Source: an uncultured Collinsella sp.
GTDB lineage: Bacteria; Actinomycetota; Coriobacteriia; Coriobacteriales; Coriobacteriaceae
Assembly (NCBI GenBank): GCA_902470895.1
Contig: CABRID010000003.1
Location: 1-50,029 of the forward strand
Direction of reading: 5' to 3'
Length of the DNA: 50,029 nucleotides
Below are positions 42,420-50,029 of this stretch, piece after piece. The translations under genes and the position numbers were made by a program. Below the pieces are notes generated by a model that had not been told where the DNA came from, did not search any database, and saw only the letters and a program-made list of their open reading frames with translations. Position 1 is the first letter of the stretch. Each line of letters begins with the position of its first letter.

Positions 42420-43433
42420 CTATCCCCTAAATTCAAAGGTGCTCAGGCCAAACGTCAGCAGATCGCCGTTGCGCAGCGGGCAGCGCGTAATGCGGCGGTT
42501 GTTGACGAGCGTGCCGTTGGTGGAATTGAGGTCCTCGATCGACCAATCCGAGCCCGTAAAGGTGAGCTGGGCGTGGCGGCGCGACACGTTGGGGTCGCGC
42601 AGGGCAATGTCGGAAACTGAGCGCTCGCGACCGATGGTCACCTGTGCGGAGGTGATGCTATGGCTCTCGCCGCTCACGACGTCGACGAGCTGGGCGAGCG
42701 GGCGCTGCGGGGCGCGAGTACTCGCCATGTTGGAGGCGATGCCGGCTGCGGCGCCTAGGCCCACGGCGGCACCGGTCGCGGCGGCTCCGCCCATGCCGGC
42801 AAGCGCGTCGCGCGAGACGGTCTGCGGCACCGGGATGGGTGCGGCGGCGGGGTCGGGGACGCTAGGCGCGAAGGGGTCTGCCACGGCAAGCGGGTCGGGA
42901 GCGGCGGCGCGAGGCGTCGGCTGTTGCTGGGGCATGGCGGCGGGGCGCTGCTGCTGCGGGGCAGCAAACTGCTGCTGGCCGGCGCGCGGGGCGCTGGCGG
43001 CACGGCTTGCCGCGGAGTTGTTCTGGCCCAGGCCGTTCTGATAGGCGCGCTCTTCTTCGTACAGGCGGCCGAGCGTGGGGGCATCGACGTTCTCGGCAAA
43101 GACCGAGAACTTGCCGGCGCGCAGCTGCGGATCGATCATAAAGCGCACGAGGGGCTCGCCGACAAAGACATAGCGGCGCTTTTCGGCCTGCGCCTTCACA
43201 AACTCGCGGACCTCGCGCGAAAGCTCGGGGTAGAACGGGGCGAGCATGGGATCGTCGTCGGCGGCGATCAGGATGGTATAGAGTGCCGGCGCCGTGTTGA
43301 CGCCGTTGATCACCAGAGTCTGATCCTCCATGTCGCGAGCGGCCTGCTTGGCAAGCTTCTTAAAGGAGAACGGGGCACGGGTGGCACCGAAGATGCCGGC
43401 CACGTGGTCCTCGAAGATGTTCAGGAAGTTCAC
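42420..43433 (-). CDS. fhaA: DUF3662-FHA protein (FhaA-like)
   Basis: 337-residue cytosolic scaffold. Residues 1-125 form the DUF3662 domain (MNFLNIFEDHVAGIFG start). A 100-residue Gln/Ala/Pro low-complexity linker follows, then a C-terminal FHA domain with SAQVTIGRERSVSDI, NVSRRHAQLT and DLNSTNGTLVNN. Mycobacterial FhaA binds phosphorylated MviN-type pseudokinase and regulates peptidoglycan synthesis. Translation starts at a GTG that overlaps the kinase stop (GTGA), indicating translational coupling. Confidence 0.94.
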   Translation of the reverse strand: MNFLNIFEDHVAGIFGATRAPFSFKKLAKQAARDMEDQTLVINGVNTAPALYTILIAADDDPMLAPFYPELSREVREFVKAQAEKRRYVFVGEPLVRFMIDPQLRAGKFSVFAENVDAPTLGRLYEEERAYQNGLGQNNSAASRAASAPRAGQQQFAAPQQQRPAAMPQQQPTPRAAAPDPLAVADPFAPSVPDPAAAPIPVPQTVSRDALAGMGGAAATGAAVGLGAAAGIASNMASTRAPQRPLAQLVDVVSGESHSITSAQVTIGRERSVSDIALRDPNVSRRHAQLTFTGSDWSIEDLNSTNGTLVNNRRITRCPLRNGDLLTFGLSTFEFRG

Positions 43434-45283
43434 GAAAGATCACTCTCCGTATAAGTTCTTTGGTATCCGAGCAAATATAGGCATATCCCAACGATTATAG
43501 AGGATAGGGTTCCCGCAACCGCCGCCTTGGCGACGACCGCGGCTGCAAGGCTGGCAATTTCCATATGGTGTGCAAGACAGGACGCCGCTGCGCAGCCGAT
43601 GCCGGTGACAGCGATGGCGGCGATTGCGGCAAGGTTTGAGCCCTGATCGGCACGCTTGGCATGGGCATTGAGCAGCGCAGATGACGCCGCGGCAGTTGCC
43701 GCTACCAGCACAAAGGCAGCCCAAAGGAGCGGGTCTCCCAGCGCTGCGGCAACGTTACCGAGCCCCAGCACGCCTCCGGCTGAAAGCGCGACCGTGGCCA
43801 GACGGGCAAAAAGCGCGCCCATGCCCGTTGCCGCGGCGGCGCTTGCCGGGCCGAGCCAAAATGACGCGACGCCGGCGGCGACCCCAGCTGCCAGGAAGGT
43901 ATTGCCGGTCAGACAGCCAAGCGCGAGTGCACAGGTGAGCGTGGCGCTCGCGGCAGTCTCGGTGCGACCCCAGGCGATCCACCAACCGGACATGGCGGCG
44001 GCAAAGATCACCGCGACGGGCAGCATCGACAGGATGCCCTGTGCCTGCATGGTGGCGTTGGCCATGAGCACCAAAAAGCCCACAGCCGAGATGGCCGAGC
44101 CAATCTGGGGGGCCAGGCCAGCCGCCGCTCCGATTGCGATAGCCGCAATGACCAGGCCGGGAAGCGCCGCGACCCCGGCCGTTTGCATCAGCAAAAAGCT
44201 AAAGGTGCCGCACGTTAGCGCCGAGATAATGCGCATGGTGTAGTCGCGCGCATGGCTCCAGCGCGTGCCCGCCCAGCCGAGTGCGGGGTCGACCTCGATG
44301 GCGTCGTCCTCGTAGTGCGACGGCTCGATACCGTCGAGCTCCTGCTCGTCATCCGAAAGCTCGCCAACCATTTGCTCCAGGCTGCGACGGCCCTCGCGCA
44401 CGCTGCCCAGACCGGCAAGGAGCTGGTCGCAAAATGCCTCGATGCTGTTGGGGCGGTCCTGCGGCATGGGGGAGAGCGCGCTCATGAGCGCGGCCTCGGC
44501 TCCCGGGGGAAAGTGTGGTATCAGCTCGCTGGGATAGGTGGCGCCGCCGATGATGCGGTCGAGCGAGTCGGCGGGCGTGGCCGCCATAAAGGGAGCGCTG
44601 CCGCACAGGCCCTCATAGATTACACAGGCGAGGGCAAAGACATCGGCGCGCTCATCGACCGTGCCGGTCTCGATATCGAGCTGCTCGGGCGGCATGTAGC
44701 CGATGGTGCCGCCGCGCGAGCAGCCAAAGCCACCGGCGGACGACAGCCGCGCCATGCCAAAGTCGGTGAGCTTTACATTGCCCGAGTGGTCGATGAGCAC
44801 GTTGGCGGGCTTAATGTCCAGGTGGAGTACGCCATTGCTATGGGCGAAGGTGAGCGCCTGGCCCAGGGCATCGGCAATGGCCGCGGCCTCGCCAAAGGTA
44901 AGTGAGTGGCCGTCCACGCGGTGCAAAAACTCGGCAAGCGACATGCCATCGACATACTCCATAACCAGGTAGGCATAGGCTGTGTCGTGCGTAAAGTCGA
45001 TGACCTGCACGATGTTGGGATGTTGAAGCATGGCGGCAGTGTGCGCCTCGCGCAGGACATCCATGATGTCGCTGGCGGGCATGCCGGCACCGTTGATAAG
45101 GGGGATGCGCTTAATGGCGACGCGGCGGCGCAGGTGCGTGTCGCGGCAGATCTCGATGGAGCCAAAACCGCCGGTCGCAAGTGTCTCGAGCGGCTGGTAC
45201 CGCTTGAGCAGCTCGCGAGAGCTGGTGCCCTCCAAAGGAACGTCCGGCGAGAACCGGGCGGTATGTTGCGAGAAAAGCGGCAT
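43430..45283 (-). CDS. Membrane Ser/Thr kinase with altered HRD motif
   Basis: 617-residue protein that opens the envelope operon. The kinase domain (about 28-290) has a Gly loop ATGGFGSIEI, catalytic Lys58 in VAIKRI, and DFG at 174-176. The catalytic loop reads HLDIKPAN (154-161) with Leu155 in place of the usual Arg of HRD, so activation-loop control should differ. Catalytic Asp156 is retained. An acidic segment is followed by a C-terminal region with about eight to ten Ala/Gly-rich membrane helices (from about 375), in place of the external sensor of PknA/PknB. I take ATG 45283 after GAGGGT rather than the TTG two codons earlier. Its stop overlaps fhaA. Confidence 0.92.
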   Translation of the reverse strand: MPLFSQHTARFSPDVPLEGTSSRELLKRYQPLETLATGGFGSIEICRDTHLRRRVAIKRIPLINGAGMPASDIMDVLREAHTAAMLQHPNIVQVIDFTHDTAYAYLVMEYVDGMSLAEFLHRVDGHSLTFGEAAAIADALGQALTFAHSNGVLHLDIKPANVLIDHSGNVKLTDFGMARLSSAGGFGCSRGGTIGYMPPEQLDIETGTVDERADVFALACVIYEGLCGSAPFMAATPADSLDRIIGGATYPSELIPHFPPGAEAALMSALSPMPQDRPNSIEAFCDQLLAGLGSVREGRRSLEQMVGELSDDEQELDGIEPSHYEDDAIEVDPALGWAGTRWSHARDYTMRIISALTCGTFSFLLMQTAGVAALPGLVIAAIAIGAAAGLAPQIGSAISAVGFLVLMANATMQAQGILSMLPVAVIFAAAMSGWWIAWGRTETAASATLTCALALGCLTGNTFLAAGVAAGVASFWLGPASAAAATGMGALFARLATVALSAGGVLGLGNVAAALGDPLLWAAFVLVAATAAASSALLNAHAKRADQGSNLAAIAAIAVTGIGCAAASCLAHHMEIASLAAAVVAKAAVAGTLSSIIVGICLYLLGYQRTYTESDLS

Positions 45284-45363
45284 GGCCAACCCTCGTGCGT
45301 TTAAAGTTCGTTTGCGAGTGGCGGGCGCGGAGCCGAGCCGTTCGCGGTGGCATAGATGCTGCT

Positions 45364-45372
45364 AGTGTAGCA
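45364..45372 (-). promoter_or_regulatory. Extended -10 promoter of the kinase operon
   Basis: On the minus strand the bases read TGCTACACT about 80 nt before the kinase start, identical to the extended -10 before tRNA-Arg. No clear -35 was found. Confidence 0.5.
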
Positions 45373-45427
45373 CGCTCGGGTGCATGGGGAGGATAGCGGG
45401 ATGCGAGGCTGCCTGTCTGGCTTGGCC

Positions 45428-46144
45428 TTAGCGCTTCTTCTTGTTCTTCTTCTGCTTGCGCTGCCTGCCCTTGGCCTCCTGGGGCTTGTCGCTCTGCTTG
45501 GCCTCGGCGGCGGCCTTCTCGGCCTTCATTTTCTTCTTCTTGGTCTCGATGCGGAGTTTTTTGTTGATGCGCGCCTTAAGGAAGGGGCCGAACTGTTCGG
45601 CATCGCCACGGACGAAGGTGTCCTTGGGGATCGTCACGCCCTGGTCGGCGAACATGGCCACAAAGATGCGCTCGCCGTCGAGCACGTGGTCGAGCTTGTC
45701 AAACGGGAAGAACTGCGACTTGCCGCTCTTGCCCCAAACCATCAGGCCGTCTTCGTTGGCGGCGACGCGGCGATAGCGGCCACCCATGGACTCGTCGGCC
45801 TCGACGGCGTCGATAAAGTCGCGGGCGAGGGTGTGGTGCAGGTTTTTGCTCCACCAGGCCAAAAAGGCGCCGAACACGATCAGCACGACGCCGAACTTGA
45901 TCCAGCTGCCGCCGGCCACCAGCATACCGATGCCGAGCAGCGCGGCAATTGCCGCGGCGACATACAGCGAGCCGCGACGCCTGGGCGAGGCGACCAGGCG
46001 TGCAAAGTCGGTGACCAGGTCGTTTTCGTACTGGTACTCGTTGAGGTACAGGATGCCGTCGTCGGCCGCGGCCTGCTTCTCGAGCGCGACCTCGACCTGG
46101 TCGGCTGCTTCGGAGGGAACGAGGTTGCTCTCTGCGTCTGCCAT
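45428..46144 (-). CDS. YcxB-like membrane protein
   Basis: 238-residue protein resembling the YcxB family, whose function is unknown. An acidic N-terminus (30 residues) leads to NEYQYENDLVTDFARLVASPRRR. Two membrane helices (about 60-78 and 81-97) follow, then a conserved soluble part with YRRVAANEDGLMVW and a PFDKLDHV segment. The C-terminal 45 residues are a Lys-rich, highly basic tail (KKKKMKAEK, then QRKQKKNKKKR) that could bind nucleic acid or phospholipid. It is divergent from dnaX, with about 115 bp between the starts. Confidence 0.75.
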   Translation of the reverse strand: MADAESNLVPSEAADQVEVALEKQAAADDGILYLNEYQYENDLVTDFARLVASPRRRGSLYVAAAIAALLGIGMLVAGGSWIKFGVVLIVFGAFLAWWSKNLHHTLARDFIDAVEADESMGGRYRRVAANEDGLMVWGKSGKSQFFPFDKLDHVLDGERIFVAMFADQGVTIPKDTFVRGDAEQFGPFLKARINKKLRIETKKKKMKAEKAAAEAKQSDKPQEAKGRQRKQKKNKKKR

Positions 46145-46259
46145 GCTCTTTGGACTCCTATCGCGGCGGGCTCGCCGTACGGGTTATTATGAATGCAGTA
46201 TGCCGTGCGACCGCATGGCCGTCGCGGCAACAAGACTCAGTATACCCGGGGGAGCACCC

Positions 46260-48743
46260 ATGGAATCGTTGTACCGAAAGTATCGCCCGCTCACCTTCGA
46301 CTCCGTGGTGGGCCAGCAGCATATTGTCTCGACGCTCGAGCACGCCATCACCGAGGGACGCCTGTCCCACGCCTACCTGTTCTGCGGACCGCGCGGCACG
46401 GGCAAGACCACCATGGCGCGCATTCTGGCCAAGGCGTTGCTGTGCCGCAATGCCGAGGCGGCGCGCGCCGAGGGTGCAAGCGGCTGCATGCCCGACGGTA
46501 CTTGCGAGGAGTGCGAGCTCATCGCCGAGGGCAACCACCCCGATGTCTACGAGCTCGATGCCGCCTCCCGCACGGGCGTGGACAATGTGCGCGAGGAGAT
46601 CATCAACTCCGTCAACTTTGCCCCGGTGCGCGGCAAGTACAAGATCTATATCATCGACGAGGTCCACATGCTCACGACGGCGGCGTTCAACGCGCTGCTC
46701 AAGACTCTTGAGGAGCCGCCGGCACACGTGATCTTTGTGCTGTGCACCACCGACCCGCAAAAGATTCTGGAGACCATCCTCTCGCGCTGCCAGCGTTTCG
46801 ATTTCCATCGCATCGGCAACGAGGATATCGAGCATCGCCTGGCATACGTGTGCGAGCAGGAGGGCTTCGATTACGACGACGAAGCGCTGGCTATCGTGGC
46901 GCGCCATGCCAAGGGTGGCATGCGCGACGCATTGTCCACGCTGGAGCAGCTGAGCGTCTTTGGTAACGGTTCTGTGCATGCGGACGACGCCCGCTCGCTT
47001 TTAGGCGAGGTTTCGGACCAGATTCTGGGCGAGTTTTCCCGCGCCATTGCCGATCGCGATGTTGCTGAGCTCTATGGACTGATCCGTGCGCAGGTCGAGG
47101 AAGGTAACGATCTGCTGGAACTGACGCGCGACCTGGTGGCGCACGTGCGCGACGTGTATGTTGCCTGCGTTGCCGGTGCCCGTGCCGAGTTGTTTGAGGG
47201 CGGCTCCGAGCAGGCCGAGGCGCTTGCTGCCGAGGCCGCTGCCTTTGGCGAGCATCCTGCCGACCGCCTGGCTCGTGTGCTGACAGTGCTCGACGATGCC
47301 GCACTGGAGATGAGGGGCGCGAGCGACGTGCGCCTGGTGCTCGAGATTGCCTGCACGCGTCTGGCGCGTCCCGAGGCCGATCTGACCATCGAGGCTCTGG
47401 CCGAGCGCGTGGCGCGTCTGGAGGCCATGGTTGCCAACGCCGCCGTTCCGGCGAGCGTGGCTGCTGCTCAGGCCGCCGCGCCTGCAGCATCCGTACCCGC
47501 TGCTGCCCAGCAGCCGACGCTAATTTCGGGCGTCCGTGCTGCTGCTCCGGCGGCATCCGCTGCCCCTGCTGCTACGTCCGCGCGCCAGGGCGGTATGCCT
47601 TGGGACCGTGGTGCTGCCGCTCCGGCTGCCCAGCCTGCGCCCCGTTCTGCGTCCGTGTCAGCTTCCAAGCCTGCAGCGCCTGCACCTCAGCCTGCGCCGA
47701 CTCCGACGCCTCAGCCCGTTGCGGCCCCCGCGCCTGCCACCGCTCCGGCACCTAAGCCCCAGTCCAACAACGCCGCCCAGGTTGCCGCCGCCGGTGCTGC
47801 CGAGACCTCCGCGGTCGAGGACGCCGGAGAGCTGCAGCGCAAATGGGCCGAGGTTGTCGAGCGTGTCAAGGCGCGTCAGGCTTCCTACGCAGGGCTTTTG
47901 CTCAACGCCCGCGCCACAGCAGACGACGGCTCCAAGCTCACGGTCTCGTTCCCCGCGGGCTCGACCTTTGCCATCAAGATGCTCGGACGCGCCGACACGC
48001 AGTCGGTGGTCCTGCCGACAGTCAGTGCGGTCTTCGGTCGTCGCACCGTCGACTACGTCCTGGATGGAGGTGGCACGCCGGCTCCTCAACATGAGGAGCA
48101 TTCTCCATCTGCACGGGCTGCGGCATCTGCGGACCCGCAACCCGTGTCCTCGACGGCCCCTGCATCCTCGAACGTCAGCGCGACGCAGCCAAAAGCGGCA
48201 CCGGTAGCGGCACCGACCCCGTCGGCGCCTGAACCCGCTGCGCCCAAACAGGCTGCTCCGGTCCCCGCGCCCAAGCCCGCCGCCGCGCCTGCGCCCAAGT
48301 CATCCGACCTGGGCAAAGCCCCCTGGCTGCGCTCCGACAACCCCGCTGGCGCTCCTGCCACGGGCAAGCTCCCGACCGAGCCCGCACCCCGAGCGCCCGA
48401 GTGCGCGTCCGCTCCCAAGGCTCAGCCGTCTGCGCAGTCTGCACCGTGGGAATCCGAGCAGGTGCCCTACGATGACGCCATGGTCGGCGGCTTTGCCGGC
48501 GATGCGAGCGGGGACGATCTGCCTCCGTTCGACGTGCCGGGTGCGACGCCCGCGCCCAAGCCCGCTGCAACTGCCCCCAAAGAGGAGGACGCTCCTGCAG
48601 CTCCCTGGGAGTCCAACCCCGGCGCGGGCAGTCCCTTCGGCCATCAGGGCGCAGCCCCAAGCATCCCGCAGACCGAGGACGAGGCCAAAGCCCTCATCCG
48701 CAGCGTCTTCGGCCAGTCCACCATCTTCAAGCCGGTGGAGTAG
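46260..48743 (+). CDS. dnaX: DNA polymerase III subunit gamma/tau
   Basis: 827-residue clamp-loader ATPase of the replisome. The AAA+ part (1-235) begins MESLYRKYRPLTFDSVVGQ and has Walker A GPRGTGKTT, a zinc module (CRNAE, then CMPDGTCEEC) and Walker B YIIDEVHML with SRC motif LSRCQRF. Domain III (to about 390) mediates oligomerisation. The rest is a very long Ala/Pro-rich linker with a folded tau-like domain around 520-600 (LQRKWAEVVERVKARQASY). The tail ends in EDEAKALIRSVFGQSTIFKPVE. GGGGGAGC precedes the ATG at 46260; the frame is open 158 codons further upstream by chance. No slippery A-run for a gamma form was noticed. Confidence 0.97.
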   Translation: MESLYRKYRPLTFDSVVGQQHIVSTLEHAITEGRLSHAYLFCGPRGTGKTTMARILAKALLCRNAEAARAEGASGCMPDGTCEECELIAEGNHPDVYELDAASRTGVDNVREEIINSVNFAPVRGKYKIYIIDEVHMLTTAAFNALLKTLEEPPAHVIFVLCTTDPQKILETILSRCQRFDFHRIGNEDIEHRLAYVCEQEGFDYDDEALAIVARHAKGGMRDALSTLEQLSVFGNGSVHADDARSLLGEVSDQILGEFSRAIADRDVAELYGLIRAQVEEGNDLLELTRDLVAHVRDVYVACVAGARAELFEGGSEQAEALAAEAAAFGEHPADRLARVLTVLDDAALEMRGASDVRLVLEIACTRLARPEADLTIEALAERVARLEAMVANAAVPASVAAAQAAAPAASVPAAAQQPTLISGVRAAAPAASAAPAATSARQGGMPWDRGAAAPAAQPAPRSASVSASKPAAPAPQPAPTPTPQPVAAPAPATAPAPKPQSNNAAQVAAAGAAETSAVEDAGELQRKWAEVVERVKARQASYAGLLLNARATADDGSKLTVSFPAGSTFAIKMLGRADTQSVVLPTVSAVFGRRTVDYVLDGGGTPAPQHEEHSPSARAAASADPQPVSSTAPASSNVSATQPKAAPVAAPTPSAPEPAAPKQAAPVPAPKPAAAPAPKSSDLGKAPWLRSDNPAGAPATGKLPTEPAPRAPECASAPKAQPSAQSAPWESEQVPYDDAMVGGFAGDASGDDLPPFDVPGATPAPKPAATAPKEEDAPAAPWESNPGAGSPFGHQGAAPSIPQTEDEAKALIRSVFGQSTIFKPVE

Positions 48744-48797
48744 CTGCGCAGGCGGGTATACTGCTCAAGAAGAGAACCCTTTGAACGGAGCGAGCTT

Positions 48798-49058
48798 ATG
48801 ATGTGGGAATATGTCCGCCTTGAGGACGATACGCAGGTTTCGTATTCCGAAGTCCGGGAGGACAACACGGTGAAGGTTGTTGTGGAGCGCCCGCGCGATT
48901 GGGGTTTTGACACGGCGGAGTGTATCTTGCCGGCATTCAATTGGGTGTCACACGAGGGCTTTAGCGAAGCGAACCTCAAAGAACTCGATGATTTCGTGCG
49001 CAACAATGCCCCGCTCATCCTGCGTTTTGCCTACGAAGGCGGACGAGTCTATGCCTAG
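48798..49058 (+). CDS. Small protein preceding DUF4160 gene, unknown family
   Basis: 86-residue soluble acidic protein with MWEYVRLEDDTQVSYSEV at the start and FNWVSHEGFSEANLKELDDF in the second half. I do not recognise the family. It overlaps the following DUF4160 gene by 8 nt, so the two are translationally coupled. DUF4160 genes commonly occur in two-gene units with a DUF2442 partner and look toxin-antitoxin-like. This protein holds the partner position but lacks obvious DUF2442 motifs. Two adjacent ATG codons (48798, 48801) are both compatible with the CGGAGCGAG site. Confidence 0.75.
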   Translation: MMWEYVRLEDDTQVSYSEVREDNTVKVVVERPRDWGFDTAECILPAFNWVSHEGFSEANLKELDDFVRNNAPLILRFAYEGGRVYA

Positions 49059-49323
49059 TCTGTTTCGACTCGGGCCGTACATCATCTTCTTCTGGACGGG
49101 GGAGAACGGCGAACCTGTCCATGTTCACGTTGCGGTCAAGCGCCCCACTGCCGAGGCAACCAAGATATGGCTTACCCGCTCCGGCGGATGCAAGCTGGCC
49201 CATAACAAGGGCGATATTCCTGCTCGGGATTTACGCGATATCATGCAGTTTGTTTCATCTAACCATGCGCTGATTTGCAAACGCTGGAAAGAAACAACCG
49301 GTGGGCTGTCGTTTTACTGTTGA
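49051..49323 (+). CDS. DUF4160 family protein
   Basis: 90-residue protein of the DUF4160 family. The signature is a short hydrophobic start (SLFRLGPYIIFFWT) followed by GEPVHVHVAVKRP, which corresponds to the family's P-x-H-x-H segment. KIWLTRSGG and an ending with HALICKRWKE follow. The His-rich motif suggests metal or nucleotide chemistry, but the biochemical role is not established. It begins inside the upstream gene (8-nt overlap). Confidence 0.8.
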   Translation: MPSLFRLGPYIIFFWTGENGEPVHVHVAVKRPTAEATKIWLTRSGGCKLAHNKGDIPARDLRDIMQFVSSNHALICKRWKETTGGLSFYC

Positions 49324-49348
49324 GAATCGCTTGCTGGGCTTAGGACCC

Positions 49349-49825
49349 CTAGCCCTTTAGGGGCTCTTTATCCGGGCGCATCTGTATTTCGGACATGTGC
49401 AACGCGGTGCCGCGTATCTCGCATTTGAGCAGACAGGTGCGTGACGGTCGGCCTAGGATGCTGAGGTCGATACGATACGTCGCATGGCTGTCCGTGTACT
49501 CGACTTGCTCGGCGTTAATGGTTGCTCCGATTGCCAAATAAACGCCTAGCTCGGCATCGACAATCTTGAAGTCCTTTATCTTGACCTTGAACTCTTGATA
49601 GAGGGACGGGCTGTTGTAGTAGACGGTTCGGGTTCCGTCGGTGCACTCATCGGTCGTCTCCCATTTGACGACGGGCTGGTCCGAGCTGGCTATCAGCAGT
49701 TCTGCTCCAAAAGCTATGGCATGGGTGATGACAACCAGCAATGCCCAGCCGACAAAGAGATAGAGAACCACATATGCAACGGGGTGTTTTGAGCGGATGT
49801 TTTGGAGCGCGTTGGGGGCATTCAT
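49349..49825 (-). CDS. Membrane-anchored hypothetical protein
   Basis: 158-residue protein of unknown family. One N-terminal membrane helix at about 16-40 (VAYVVLYLFVGWALLVVITHAIAFG) is preceded by a basic segment. A predicted external beta-rich domain of about 110 residues contains three Cys. GGAGGTGCC precedes the ATG. A CCCCTA/TTAGGGG hairpin overlaps its last codons and may terminate both this gene and the convergent DUF4160 gene. It resembles the 8104-8778 protein in layout, not in sequence. Confidence 0.65.
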   Translation of the reverse strand: MNAPNALQNIRSKHPVAYVVLYLFVGWALLVVITHAIAFGAELLIASSDQPVVKWETTDECTDGTRTVYYNSPSLYQEFKVKIKDFKIVDAELGVYLAIGATINAEQVEYTDSHATYRIDLSILGRPSRTCLLKCEIRGTALHMSEIQMRPDKEPLKG

Positions 49826-49952
49826 GGGGCACCTCCAAATTACTATCTATGGCAATCAAATTATACCCTGCCGCCATGTGCGCCGCCTCGAGCAGCGGTT
49901 CGGCATTTAGCTATTTAGTGGCGCCTTGATTATCGCCTTCATCCGAACACCT

Positions 49953-49988
49953 CCCACATTCATCCGTACATGTACGGATGAATGTGGG
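49953..49988. repeat. 36-bp perfect palindrome
   Basis: CCCACATTCATCCGTACA (49953-49970) is followed directly by its exact reverse complement (49971-49988), with no loop. A partial copy of its core (TTCATCCG) lies 14 bp upstream. No gene is visible from 49826 to the end of the window. It may be an operator for a gene beyond the window or a small mobile repeat. Confidence 0.8.
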
Positions 49989-50029
49989 AACCCGATACCC
50001 TGAGGGCCGGACCGGCCGGCCCCGGAAGA

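Noticed and set aside
46260..48743. Programmed frameshift in dnaX
   Set aside because: I saw no A-rich slippery heptamer followed by a stem in the region where gamma would end.

Overview
The window reads as chromosomal DNA of a high-GC Gram-positive anaerobe. It is most likely a Coriobacteriia member close to Collinsella. The evidence is a dnaK-grpE-dnaJ-hspR operon with a separate clpB, the actinobacterial FHA/PP2C/SEDS-PBP/PASTA-kinase cluster, a mannose-family PTS with a DUF956 (ManO) partner, a DUF5692 membrane protein and many ferredoxin-type proteins. The genus is inferred from gene content, not from a marker search.

Layout. 0.2-0.4 kb: a two-cluster ferredoxin. 0.6-0.8 kb: a tandem array of imperfect hairpins. 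1.0-5.3 kb: heat-shock operon dnaK, grpE, dnaJ, hspR. 5.6-7.9 kb: aconitase-superfamily hydratase. 8.1-9.5 kb: a lone membrane protein flanked by a 29-bp direct repeat, then a repeat-rich gap. 9.6-12.3 kb: clpB, whose promoter carries the same 25-bp element as dnaK. 12.4-15.8 kb: a small Pro/Ala-rich protein, a DUF4143-type ATPase with its -10 box inside a large inverted repeat, and a membrane-anchored acidic protein. 16.1-21.3 kb: DUF5692 and TetR genes divergent from a large FAD/Fe-S oxidoreductase and hypA, with two matching palindromes between them. 21.6-24.9 kb: mannose-type PTS manXYZ plus DUF956.

25.2-28.6 kb is an accessory island at tRNA-Arg(CCT). It holds an EcoRII-like restriction-modification pair and a truncated ATPase, and is bracketed by 118-bp copies of the tRNA 3' end plus flanking DNA. 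No integrase is present. 28.9-34.8 kb is a sugar module: TIM-barrel isomerase/epimerase, PTS EIIBC, DeoR regulator, a ribulose/allulose-phosphate epimerase, RpiB and a LacI repressor with matching operators.

35.2-45.3 kb (minus strand) is one cell-envelope signalling operon: a membrane Ser/Thr kinase with an altered HRD motif, two FHA proteins, a PP2C phosphatase, a single-chain RodA-PBP fusion and a PASTA kinase. 45.4-49.8 kb holds a YcxB-like membrane protein, dnaX, a small protein overlapping a DUF4160 gene, and a membrane-anchored hypothetical protein. The window ends with a 36-bp perfect palindrome.

The points most worth pursuing are the RodA-PBP fusion with its modified kinase partner, the integrase-less tRNA island with inverted and repeated tRNA fragments, and the strictly periodic three-unit hairpin arrays found at separate intergenic sites.
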